DNA of 64,000 nt from Paracoccus limosus (GTDB lineage Bacteria > Pseudomonadota > Alphaproteobacteria > Rhodobacterales > Rhodobacteraceae): the NCBI RefSeq assembly GCF_009711185.1, contig NZ_WMIF01000009.1, positions 62,001 to 126,000 on the forward strand, given 5' to 3'. The position numbers and the translations under genes were made by a program. Of this stretch, positions 37,121-47,359 are shown in pieces (within the stretch, counting starts at the first letter, position 1; every line of letters begins with the position of its first letter). The notes below the pieces were generated by a model that did not search any database, was not told the origin of the DNA, and saw only the letters and a program-made list of their open reading frames with translations.

Positions 37121-38233
37121 ATGATGAAGAACATCGCTGCAATCGCTATCGGTGGATCCAATACGGTGATGCGACCGGGCTACCTGACCGAGCTGCCCCG
37201 GTGCCTGAAGAGGTTCGGCATCAACCTGCGCATTGCCGCAAACCTCGCAGTTGGCAATACGACAATTTTCAATGGGCTCATCAACTTGAAGATGAACAAG
37301 GCGGCGCTGGAAAAGGCCGACCTGCTCATTATCGAATATACGCTTAATGATACGAGCGTCTTCGCGTCGTCGACGGCCGGCCTCGCAAGGTGGGTCAAGG
37401 GCATGGAGGGTGCAATCCGCTATGCGCGTGAAGTGAACCCGACCATCAAGATCGTTCCCGTGATCTTTGCGACACGCACCGGCATCCACAGATCCACGAT
37501 CAATCCCCTCCATGGCGGCGTCCATTATCTGGCGAACTATTACGGCCTCACGGCGGTAGACGTGAATGCGGCGCTGGTCAGAAGGTTCGGTCGGGACTTC
37601 TTTGAATCTCCGGGTGCCTACGGGGACTACGCCCACTATCAGCGGCCAGTATTCACGACCCTCGCAGCAGAGATCATCGCTGACGGAATTAAGGATTACC
37701 TGCTCTCAAAGATGGGCCCGGCCGATATGCCCGCAGCCGTCGACCCGGACAATTTCAGCGCCGCAACGCTGATCGACGCATCAAGCGTTCCCGACCTGCC
37801 TCAGGAACGCTTCAAGAACTATCTATATGATGAGACGGCCTTCGATCTGGGCGCCGGCTCGCTCGAAGTCGAGATCGACGGTGGCAATCTGCTGGCCGCA
37901 AAATTCGCCTGCACCGGTGACATCTGCCGTTGCTTCGTCAATGTGAACGGCATCTGGCACGTTGCTAACACCATGCAGCCCGGCATGGAGGATCCCAAGT
38001 ACAAGTTCCTGCTATCCATGATCTCGTTTGAAGGAATTCCGGCACCGAAGGCTGGAACCACGATCATTCTGACAGGAAAAGAGCCGAAGAACTGCGCCGC
38101 AAAGGAACTGGCCCAGCATGGCGCAAAGGCCCCGGTCCGGGACGAGGTGCGCCTGCCAATCTGCGCCATCCTGCACACCGGAATGCTGAAAAGCGTCAAG
38201 GCAAGCTCGTTGCTCAAAGCAGATGCGGCATAG
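37121..38233 (+). CDS. SGNH/GDSL-type hydrolase with C-terminal beta domain
   Basis: 370 residues; a second ATG at 37124 fits better to GAGG (37113-37116). The SGNH set is complete: S13 in IGGSNTV (block I), a Gly-Asn pair at G45-N46 (block II), N76-D77 in YTLND (block III) and D169-x-x-H172 in GDYAHY (block V). Such enzymes are esterases or O-acetyl/acyl transferases, often acting on polysaccharides. Residues from about 210 form a separate beta-rich domain with C260 and C265-C267. No signal peptide. Lower GC and looser codon use than neighbours suggest transfer. Confidence 0.75.
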   Translation: MMKNIAAIAIGGSNTVMRPGYLTELPRCLKRFGINLRIAANLAVGNTTIFNGLINLKMNKAALEKADLLIIEYTLNDTSVFASSTAGLARWVKGMEGAIRYAREVNPTIKIVPVIFATRTGIHRSTINPLHGGVHYLANYYGLTAVDVNAALVRRFGRDFFESPGAYGDYAHYQRPVFTTLAAEIIADGIKDYLLSKMGPADMPAAVDPDNFSAATLIDASSVPDLPQERFKNYLYDETAFDLGAGSLEVEIDGGNLLAAKFACTGDICRCFVNVNGIWHVANTMQPGMEDPKYKFLLSMISFEGIPAPKAGTTIILTGKEPKNCAAKELAQHGAKAPVRDEVRLPICAILHTGMLKSVKASSLLKADAA

Positions 38234-38356
38234 GCATCAGGAAACGCAAGCTTGAACGCCCGCCAGTTGGCAGGCGCTCTCATGCCGGGATACCGCATGA
38301 CGGTTGCGACCCCACGGCCCGGACGGATACCCGCCCGGGAATGACGGGAACGCCGC

Positions 38357-39964
<1,608 letters not shown>

Positions 39965-40033
39965 TCCGTCGCTCCCTTTCGCAACTCTTTTCCAAATCAA
40001 ACAACATCACTCTAGCGCCGCGCAACAGTCATG

Positions 40034-40045
40034 GTTAGCGTTAAC
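40034..40045. promoter_or_regulatory. candidate operator between the alpha-glucosidase and glgB
   Basis: GTTAGCGTTAAC has inverted GTTA/TAAC arms around GCGT. A related GGTTAGAGTAAG starts at 40072, 38-39 bases on. Both lie in the 123-bp divergent promoter region, a good place for a LacI-type or other regulator of glucan metabolism. Confidence 0.35.
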
Positions 40046-40087
40046 TGGCGCATTGTCTGAAACTTCGGGCCGGTTAGAGTAAGCGTA

Positions 40088-42268
40088 ATGGTAAAGATGC
40101 AAGCACCTCCGCACCTGTCCCCGGCTGATGGCCGTTTGTTGCAGCAAGGGCGTTGCGACCATCCCTTCGATCTGCTCGGTCCGCATGGCGAGGGCGCCGA
40201 ACGCTGGCTGGTGGTGTTCCTGCCCGATGCCGCCGCACTGACCGCGCTCAGCGGCGATCAGGCCATCGCGATGCGGCGGCTGGCGGGCGACGTCTTTGCC
40301 GCCCCGCTGCCGCCCGGCGATTACCGGCTGCGTGCCGAACGCGGCGACGGCAGCACGGTGGAATTCGACGACCCCTATCGTTTTGGTCCGGTGCTGGGCG
40401 AAGTGGACCTGCACCTGATCGGCGAGGGCACGCACCGCCAGCTGTGGCAGGCGCTTGGCGCGCATGTGATGACACATGAGGGCGTCGTGGGCACGCATTT
40501 CGCGGTCTGGGCACCCAATGCCCGCCGCGTCTCGGTGGTGGGCGATTTCAACCGCTGGGACGGGCGCGTGCATGTGATGCGCCGGCGCTCGGGCGGCATC
40601 TGGGAGATCTTCCTGCCCGGCGTGGCCGAGGGCGCGCTTTACAAATACGAGATCCTCGACGCGCAGGACGATCTGGTGCTGAAGGCCGATCCGCTGGGTT
40701 TTGGCAGCCAGCATCCGCCGGAAAAGGCCAGCATGGTGCGCGACATCGCAGGCTACGGCTGGCACGATGGCGGCTGGATGGACCGCCGTCAGGCCGCGCA
40801 GGATCGCCACGCCCCGATCAGCATCTATGAGGTGCATCCGGGCAGCTGGCGGCGCCGGCTGGATCAGGATGGCCGGCCGCTGTCCTACAAGGAGCTGGCT
40901 CGCGATCTGGTGGCCTACGCGCAGGGCATGGGCTTTACCCATATCGAACTGATGCCAGTCAGCGAATACCCCTTTGACGGCTCATGGGGCTATCAGCCGG
41001 TCGGGCTCTATGCGCCGACCGTGCGTTTCGGCCCGCCGCATGAATTCCGCGATCTGGTCGATGCCGCGCATCAGGCGGGGCTTGGGGTGATCCTTGACTG
41101 GGTGCCGGGGCATTTTCCGACCGATGCCCACGGGCTGGCGCGTTTCGACGGCACCGCGCTTTATGAGCACGCCGACCCGCGCGAGGGGTTCCATCAGGAC
41201 TGGAACACCCTGATCTACAACTATGGCCGGACCGAGGTGCAGAACTTTCTGATCGCCAATGCGATCTACTGGTTTCAGGAATATCATATCGACGGGCTGC
41301 GGGTCGATGCGGTGGCCTCTATGCTCTATCGCGACTATTCGCGCAAAGACGGCGAATGGGTGCCCAACAAGGATGGCGGGCGCGAGAATTACGAAGCCAT
41401 TTCCTTCATGCAGAACATGAACATCGCCACCTATGGCGCATGTCCCGGCATCATGACCGTGGCCGAGGAAAGCACCAGCTTTCCCAAGGTCTCGGCCCCG
41501 GTCGATGCGGGCGGGCTTGGCTTTGGCTACAAGTGGAACATGGGCTGGATGAACGACACCCTGCGTTACATGGCCTATGAACCCATCCACCGCAAATATC
41601 ACCACGATCAGATGACCTTCGGCCTGATCTATGCCTTTTCCGAGAATTTCATCCTGCCGATCAGCCATGACGAGGTGGTGCATGGCAAGGGCTCGATGCT
41701 GCGCAAGATGCCGGGCGACGAATGGCAGCAATTCGCCAACCTGCGCGCCTATTACGGCTTCATGTGGTGCCATCCCGGCAAGAAGCTGATCTTCATGGGC
41801 TGCGAATTCGGCCAGCCCGAGGAATGGAACCACAATGGCGAGCTGAACTGGCCCGCCGCCGAAAAGCCGTTGAACAAGGGGCTGCAAAGCCTGATCCGCG
41901 ACCTGAACCATCTCTATCGCGACACCCCGGCGCTGCATGTGCTGGATGCCGATGCCGCCGGTTTCGCATGGCTGCGCAATGATGCCGATCAGTCGATTCT
42001 GGCCTGGCTGCGCAAGGGGCGCGTGGGCGATCCGCCGGTCGCGGTGATCTGCAACATGACGCCGGTCCCGCGCGAGGGGTTCCGCATCGGCCTGCCGCAG
42101 GCCGGGCGCTGGCGCGAGGCGATCAACACCGATGCCACGGTCTATGGCGGCAGCGGCGTCGGCAATCTGGGCGGCGTCGAGGCCAGCGGGACGGCGCTGG
42201 ACGGACAGCTCGCCTCGGCTGCGCTGACCCTGCCGCCGCTTTCGGTGGTGGTGCTGGTCGCTGATTGA
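40088..42268 (+). CDS. glgB: 1,4-alpha-glucan branching enzyme
   Basis: 726 residues, standard length. N-terminal carbohydrate-binding module (residues about 20-220), then the GH13 barrel with EVHPGSW, DWVPGHFPTD, DGLRVDAVASMLYRDYSR near 401 (nucleophile Asp) and MTVAEESTSFPKVS (acid/base Glu) near 456, and the C-terminal all-beta domain. It makes the alpha-1,6 branches of glycogen. First gene of glgB-C-A-X-P; glgC follows directly. ATG at 40097 is an alternative start because no strong ribosome site is visible. Confidence 0.96.
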   Translation: MVKMQAPPHLSPADGRLLQQGRCDHPFDLLGPHGEGAERWLVVFLPDAAALTALSGDQAIAMRRLAGDVFAAPLPPGDYRLRAERGDGSTVEFDDPYRFGPVLGEVDLHLIGEGTHRQLWQALGAHVMTHEGVVGTHFAVWAPNARRVSVVGDFNRWDGRVHVMRRRSGGIWEIFLPGVAEGALYKYEILDAQDDLVLKADPLGFGSQHPPEKASMVRDIAGYGWHDGGWMDRRQAAQDRHAPISIYEVHPGSWRRRLDQDGRPLSYKELARDLVAYAQGMGFTHIELMPVSEYPFDGSWGYQPVGLYAPTVRFGPPHEFRDLVDAAHQAGLGVILDWVPGHFPTDAHGLARFDGTALYEHADPREGFHQDWNTLIYNYGRTEVQNFLIANAIYWFQEYHIDGLRVDAVASMLYRDYSRKDGEWVPNKDGGRENYEAISFMQNMNIATYGACPGIMTVAEESTSFPKVSAPVDAGGLGFGYKWNMGWMNDTLRYMAYEPIHRKYHHDQMTFGLIYAFSENFILPISHDEVVHGKGSMLRKMPGDEWQQFANLRAYYGFMWCHPGKKLIFMGCEFGQPEEWNHNGELNWPAAEKPLNKGLQSLIRDLNHLYRDTPALHVLDADAAGFAWLRNDADQSILAWLRKGRVGDPPVAVICNMTPVPREGFRIGLPQAGRWREAINTDATVYGGSGVGNLGGVEASGTALDGQLASAALTLPPLSVVVLVAD

Positions 42269-42292
42269 ATGCTGTTTGGGAGGGGAAAAGAC

Positions 42293-43552
42293 ATGGTTGA
42301 AAACAGGCGTGTGACCCGCAAGGCGATGGCCTTTGTGCTGGCCGGGGGCCGGGGCAGCCGGCTGCACGAGCTGACCGACCGGCGGGTGAAGCCGGCGGTC
42401 TATTTCGGCGGCAAGACGCGGATCATCGACTTTGCGCTGTCGAATGCGATGAACTCGGGCATCCGCAAGATGGCGATCGCCACGCAATACAAGGCGCACA
42501 GCCTGATCCGGCACGTCCAGCGCGGCTGGAACTTCTTTCGTGCCGAGCGCAACGAGTTCATGGACATCCTGCCCGCCAGCCAGCGCCGCTCCGAGGATCA
42601 CTGGTATCGCGGCACGGCCGATGCGGTGACGCAGAACATCGACATCGTCGACAGCTATGACGTCGACTACATCATCATTCTGGCCGGCGATCACATCTAC
42701 AAGATGGATTACGAGATCATGCTGCGCGAGCATGTGGCCAATGGCGCCGACGTGACCATCGGCTGCCTGACCGTGCCGCGCGCCGAAGCCAGCGCCTTTG
42801 GCGTCATGGCGGTGGATGATACCGGGCGCATCACCTCGTTTCTGGAAAAACCCGCCGATCCGCCGGCGATGCCGGGCGATCCCGACAGCTCGCTGGCCTC
42901 GATGGGGATCTATGTCTTTGACTGGCCCTTCCTGCGCGACCTGCTTCTGAAGGATGCCGAGGACCCGAACTCCAGCCATGATTTCGGCAATGACCTGATC
43001 CCCGAGATCGTCAAGCACGGCAAGGCTATGGCGCATCGCTTCGACAGTTCCTGCGTGCGCGCGCCGGGGGCGCCGACCTATTGGAAGGACGTGGGCACGG
43101 TCGATGCCTTCTGGCAGGCCAATATCGACCTGACCGATTTCACGCCCGAGCTGAACCTGTGGGACCGCGAATGGCCGATCTGGACCTATTCCGAGGGCAC
43201 GCCTCCGGCCAAGTTCATCCATGATGAAAAAGGTCGCAGGGGGGTGGCGATTTCCTCGATGGTCTCGGGCGGATGCGTGATTTCAGGGACCGAGATCCGC
43301 AACTCGCTTTTGTTCACGCAGGTCCATACCAACAGCTACGCGGTGCTGGATCACGCTGTGGTGCTGCCCTATGTCACGGTGCATCGCAGCGCGCATCTGC
43401 GCAACGTCGTCATCGACAGCGGCGTGGTCATCCCCGAAGGGCTGATCGTGGGCGAGGATCCGGTCGAGGACGCGAAATGGTTCCGGGTCACGGATCGCGG
43501 CGTCGTGCTGATCACGCAGGACATGCTGGAGCGGCGCGCCGCCCTTCTTTGA
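42293..43552 (+). CDS. glgC: glucose-1-phosphate adenylyltransferase
   Basis: 419 residues from [12 protein letters not shown], chosen because GGGAGGGG lies 7-8 bases upstream; the ATG at 42269 would need a site inside glgB. It makes ADP-glucose, the committed step of glycogen synthesis. [25 protein letters not shown] (about 12-36) is the nucleotide-binding motif, and [11 protein letters not shown] and [12 protein letters not shown] line the active site; a left-handed beta-helix C terminus follows. The family is usually controlled by fructose 6-phosphate and pyruvate in this group. Confidence 0.96.
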   Translation: MVENRRVTRKAMAFVLAGGRGSRLHELTDRRVKPAVYFGGKTRIIDFALSNAMNSGIRKMAIATQYKAHSLIRHVQRGWNFFRAERNEFMDILPASQRRSEDHWYRGTADAVTQNIDIVDSYDVDYIIILAGDHIYKMDYEIMLREHVANGADVTIGCLTVPRAEASAFGVMAVDDTGRITSFLEKPADPPAMPGDPDSSLASMGIYVFDWPFLRDLLLKDAEDPNSSHDFGNDLIPEIVKHGKAMAHRFDSSCVRAPGAPTYWKDVGTVDAFWQANIDLTDFTPELNLWDREWPIWTYSEGTPPAKFIHDEKGRRGVAISSMVSGGCVISGTEIRNSLLFTQVHTNSYAVLDHAVVLPYVTVHRSAHLRNVVIDSGVVIPEGLIVGEDPVEDAKWFRVTDRGVVLITQDMLERRAALL

Positions 43553-43558
43553 GGATTG

Positions 43559-43581
43559 CGGCGCCCCCTTCGGGGGAGCCG
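43559..43581 (+). terminator. hairpin between glgC and glgA
   Basis: CGGCGCCCCC and GGGGGAGCCG form a stem of nine pairs with one G-A mismatch and a TTC loop, 6 bases after the glgC stop. No long T-run follows, so it is more likely a partial terminator or messenger-stability element that sets glgA levels. Confidence 0.45.
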
Positions 43582-43645
43582 TTCACATGGAATTAAACTT
43601 TGCCTGCTTTCATCGGGCATGAGTTCAACAAGCGGGGCGGCGCCG

Positions 43646-45073
43646 ATGCGGGTTCTGTCAGTCACTTCGGAATGCGCGCCTTTGGTCAAGACCGGGGGGC
43701 TGGCCGACGTGGCCGGCGCCCTGCCCGGCGCGCTGGCGCAACAGGGGGTGCAGATGCGCGTTCTGCTGCCCGGCTATCCGGCCGTCATGGCAGCACTTGC
43801 CGACGCGGCCGAGGTTGCGCGCTATGACGATCTGTTCGGCGGCCCGGCCCGGCTGCTTTCGGGCACCGCGCATGGGCTGGAGCTGATGGTGATCGACGCG
43901 CCGCATCTCTATGACCGGCCGGGCGGCCCCTATCTGGCGCCGAACGGTCAGGACTGGCCCGACAATCCCGAACGTTTCGCGGCGCTGTCATGGGTGGCGG
44001 CAGAGGTGGCAGCGCATGGCGCGGGCGGCTGGCGACCGCAGGTGCTGCACGGCCATGACTGGCAGGCCGGGCTGATGACGGAATATCTGCAGGCGACCGG
44101 GGTGCGCGACGTGCGCACGGTGCTGACCATCCACAATATCGCCTTTCACGGCACCACCGGCGCCGACCGCATCGCCTCGCTGCGGCTGGATCCATGGCGC
44201 TTTCACAGCGGCGCCTATGAATATTGGGGGGCCGTCTCGGCGCTGAAAGCCGGGCTTCTGGGGGCCGACGCGCTGACCACCGTCTCGCCCCGCTATGCCG
44301 AGGAACTGATGATGCCGGAATTCGGCATGGGCCTTGACGGGGTCATGCGCGACCGCCGTGCCAGCCTGACCGGGATCCTGAACGGCATCGACACCGGCAT
44401 CTGGGATCCCGCCACCGACCCCTTGATCCGGTCCTATGGCGCGGCGCGCGGCAAGGCGCCCAACAAGGCCGCACTGCGCGAGGAATTCGGCCTGCCGCAA
44501 GCCGAAGGCCCGCTTTGCGTCATCGTCTCGCGCATGACGCATCAAAAGGGGCTGGACCTTGTGCTTGAGGCGCTGCCGGTGCTTTTGGAGCATGGCGGGC
44601 AGCTGGCCTTGCTGGGTTCAGGGGAAAGCGGGCTGGAACAGGGCTTTCGCGTGCTGGCCGAACAACAGCCCCAGGTCGCCGTCCGCATCGGTTATGACGA
44701 GGCGCTGTCGCATCGCATGATGGCGGGTGCCGATGCGATCCTCGTGCCCTCGCGGTTCGAGCCCTGCGGCCTGACCCAGCTTTATGCCCTGCGTTACGGC
44801 ACCCTGCCCCTGGTCGCGCTGACCGGGGGGCTGGCCGATACCGTGATCAACGCCTCGCCTGCGGCGCTGGCACGCGGCGTCGCCACCGGCATCCAGTTCG
44901 CTCCGGTCACGGCCGATTCGCTTAGAAACGCATTCGTGACACTGTGCAAGCTTTTCAAAGACCAGAAAACATGGTCTCGGATGCAGCGCAACGCGATGGC
45001 GCAGCCGGTGGGATGGGACCTGTCGGCCCAGGCCTATGCCCAGCTTTACGACAGGCTCATCGGACAGGAATGA
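43646..45073 (+). CDS. glgA: glycogen synthase (ADP-glucose)
   Basis: 475 residues from MRVLSVTSECAPLVKTGGLADV; an ATG 27 bases upstream is possible. GT5 glycosyltransferase that elongates alpha-1,4-glucan from ADP-glucose. KTGGLADV (about 15-22) binds the nucleotide sugar; HGHDWQAG, NGIDTGIWDPATD, SRMTHQKGLD and PSRFEPCGLTQLYALRYG (near 375) are the other conserved blocks. The stop overlaps the glgX start (ATGA). Confidence 0.95.
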   Translation: MRVLSVTSECAPLVKTGGLADVAGALPGALAQQGVQMRVLLPGYPAVMAALADAAEVARYDDLFGGPARLLSGTAHGLELMVIDAPHLYDRPGGPYLAPNGQDWPDNPERFAALSWVAAEVAAHGAGGWRPQVLHGHDWQAGLMTEYLQATGVRDVRTVLTIHNIAFHGTTGADRIASLRLDPWRFHSGAYEYWGAVSALKAGLLGADALTTVSPRYAEELMMPEFGMGLDGVMRDRRASLTGILNGIDTGIWDPATDPLIRSYGAARGKAPNKAALREEFGLPQAEGPLCVIVSRMTHQKGLDLVLEALPVLLEHGGQLALLGSGESGLEQGFRVLAEQQPQVAVRIGYDEALSHRMMAGADAILVPSRFEPCGLTQLYALRYGTLPLVALTGGLADTVINASPAALARGVATGIQFAPVTADSLRNAFVTLCKLFKDQKTWSRMQRNAMAQPVGWDLSAQAYAQLYDRLIGQE

Positions 45074-47145
45074 CCCAGACCTACGCGATCACCGCCGGCC
45101 ACCCCTCGCCGCTGGGAGCCACGTTCGACGGCGCGGGGGTGAACTTCGCGCTGTTCTCGCAACATGCGGATCGGGTGCAGCTGTGCCTGTTCGACGCGCA
45201 TGGCCGCGAAAGCCGCTTTGACCTGCCCGAGCGCGACGGCCATGTCTGGCACGGCTATATCTCGGGGCTGCGTCCGGGGCAGCGCTATGGCTATCGCGTG
45301 CACGGCCCCTACAAGCCCGAGGAAGGTCACCGCTTCAACCCCAACAAGCTGCTGATCGATCCCTATGCCAAGCGCCTGACCGGCAGTCCGGTCCAGCATG
45401 ATGCGCTATACGGCTACAAGGCGCGCGACCCGGCGGCCGATCTCAGCTTCGACACCCGCGACAGCGCGCCTTTCGTGCCGCGCTCGGCCGTGGTGGACCC
45501 CAGCTTCAGCTGGGGCGCCGACCCGCCGCTGCGCTATCCGATGACCGATACGGTGATTTACGAGGCGCACGTAAAGGGCCTGACCGCCGGGCGCAGCGAC
45601 ATCCCGGATCGCGGCACCTATTTGGCCATGGCCTCGGACCCGATCCTTGAGCATCTGAACAAGCTTGGCGTTACCGCGATCGAGCTTTTGCCGGTGCATG
45701 CCTTTATCGATGACGCCTTTCTGGTGGAAAAGCGGCTTCGCAATTACTGGGGCTACATGTCCTTGGGCTTTTTCGCCCCCGAGCCGCGCTATATGCGCGA
45801 TGGCGATATCGCTGAATTCCAGCAGATGGTCTCGCGCTTTCATCAGGCCGGGATCGAGGTCATTCTGGATGTGGTCTACAACCACACCGCCGAGGGCAAC
45901 GAGCTGGGCCCGACGCTCAGCTTTCGCGGCCTCGACAACGCCGCCTATTACCGGTTGGCCGACAATCCGCGCTACTACATCAACGACGCCGGCACCGGCA
46001 ACGTCCTGAACCTCGATAGCCCCTTTGCGCTGCGGCTGGTGATGGACAGCCTGCGCTACTGGGTCGAGGTGATGCATGTCGACGGCTTCCGCTTCGACCT
46101 TTGCTCGGTTCTGGCCCGGTCGCATGGCGTCTTTGACCGCGAGGGCTCATTCCTGCGCGCCGTGCGGCAGGACCCGGTGCTGAACCGCGTCAAGCTGATT
46201 GCCGAGCCGTGGGATCTGGGCGATGGCGGCTATCAGCTGGGCTCGTACCCGGCGCCGTTCGGGGAATGGAACGACCGCTTCCGCGATCAGGTGCGTGGCT
46301 TCTGGCGGCGCGATCCGGGGCTGGTCGGCAAGCTGGCCAAGCGCATCGCCGGCTCGGCGGCGCGATTCGATCACGACGGGCGGGCGGCGACCAGTTCGGT
46401 GAACTTCATCTCGGCCCATGACGGGTTCACGCTGCTGGATACGGTCAGCTACGATCACAAACACAATGAGGCCAATGGCGAGGACAACCGCGACGGCCAT
46501 GGTCACAATATCTCGGACAATTGCGGGGCCGAGGGCGAAACCGACAATCCCGAGATCCTCGCCCGCCGCGCAAGGCGCCGTCGCAATCTGATGGCGACGC
46601 TGCTGCTGTCTCAGGGCACGCCGATGATCCTCGCCGGGGATGAGCTGGGCAATTCGCAGAACGGCAACAACAACGCCTATTGTCAGGACAATCCCATCGG
46701 CTGGATCGACTGGGACCATGCCGATCAGGGCTTTCTGGATTTCTGCCGCCGCCTGATCGCCTTTCGCCGCGACCATCCCATCCTGCGGCAAAAGCGCTTC
46801 CTGCACAGCCAGCCGCGCGAACAGGACGGCATTCAGGATCTGTTCTGGCGCCGCGCGGACGGCGCGCCGATGCAGGTCGAGGACTGGAACGACCCCGAAC
46901 TGCGCCTGCTCGCGGCCGAAATGCGCATGGCGTCGGGGACGCCGGATTACGCCGCGCTGCATGGCGCGGTCTTTCTGGTACTGAACGCGGGCCCTGAGGC
47001 GGCGGTGCACCTGCCCGAAGCCAAGCGCGGCTATTGGCGCCGCCGACTGGACACTAGCCACGACGCCGCCACCGACCGCACTGCCGCCCGGGTCGAGGTC
47101 ATCCCGGCCGACAGCGTGGTGGTCTTTGTGCTTGGCGAAAGCTGA
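45070..47145 (+). CDS. glgX: glycogen debranching enzyme
   Basis: 691 residues from MTQTYAITAGHPSPLG, coupled to glgA by ATGA. GH13 isoamylase-type enzyme that cleaves alpha-1,6 branches left by glycogen phosphorylase. N-terminal module with FDGAGVNFALFSQHA, barrel motifs DVVYNHTAEGNELGP near 280, DGFRFDLCSVLAR near 338 (nucleophile) and AEPWDLGDGGYQLG near 378 (acid/base), and SAHDGFTL near 450. Works with glgP to break down glycogen. Confidence 0.95.
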   Translation: MTQTYAITAGHPSPLGATFDGAGVNFALFSQHADRVQLCLFDAHGRESRFDLPERDGHVWHGYISGLRPGQRYGYRVHGPYKPEEGHRFNPNKLLIDPYAKRLTGSPVQHDALYGYKARDPAADLSFDTRDSAPFVPRSAVVDPSFSWGADPPLRYPMTDTVIYEAHVKGLTAGRSDIPDRGTYLAMASDPILEHLNKLGVTAIELLPVHAFIDDAFLVEKRLRNYWGYMSLGFFAPEPRYMRDGDIAEFQQMVSRFHQAGIEVILDVVYNHTAEGNELGPTLSFRGLDNAAYYRLADNPRYYINDAGTGNVLNLDSPFALRLVMDSLRYWVEVMHVDGFRFDLCSVLARSHGVFDREGSFLRAVRQDPVLNRVKLIAEPWDLGDGGYQLGSYPAPFGEWNDRFRDQVRGFWRRDPGLVGKLAKRIAGSAARFDHDGRAATSSVNFISAHDGFTLLDTVSYDHKHNEANGEDNRDGHGHNISDNCGAEGETDNPEILARRARRRRNLMATLLLSQGTPMILAGDELGNSQNGNNNAYCQDNPIGWIDWDHADQGFLDFCRRLIAFRRDHPILRQKRFLHSQPREQDGIQDLFWRRADGAPMQVEDWNDPELRLLAAEMRMASGTPDYAALHGAVFLVLNAGPEAAVHLPEAKRGYWRRRLDTSHDAATDRTAARVEVIPADSVVVFVLGES

Positions 47146-47359
47146 TCCGGCCCTTTCGCGCGGCAGTTGTCGAAAAACCGCGGCAGAAAGCGGCCGGCGC
47201 AACAAAAGCCAGAAACTTCCGCCGATTACACCCTGTTCAACTCTATAGAAAACTGGCAACAAAAAGCGGCGCAGCCCCCTGTCGCAAGCCCCCTACCAGG
47301 CCCGCGGCACGAGTCCTCACTGCCGCAACCGTTTCGTTTCCTGCCCTGTGTTATCAGCC

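Noticed and set aside
36887-37636. 249-codon minus-strand frame overlapping the SGNH gene
   Set aside because: It overlaps a plus-strand gene with a complete SGNH catalytic set and shows no recognisable domain.
36640-38340. Integration of a mobile element at the tRNA-Met 3' end
   Set aside because: I found no repeat of the tRNA 3' end downstream, no integrase and no transposase. The island idea rests on composition and position only.
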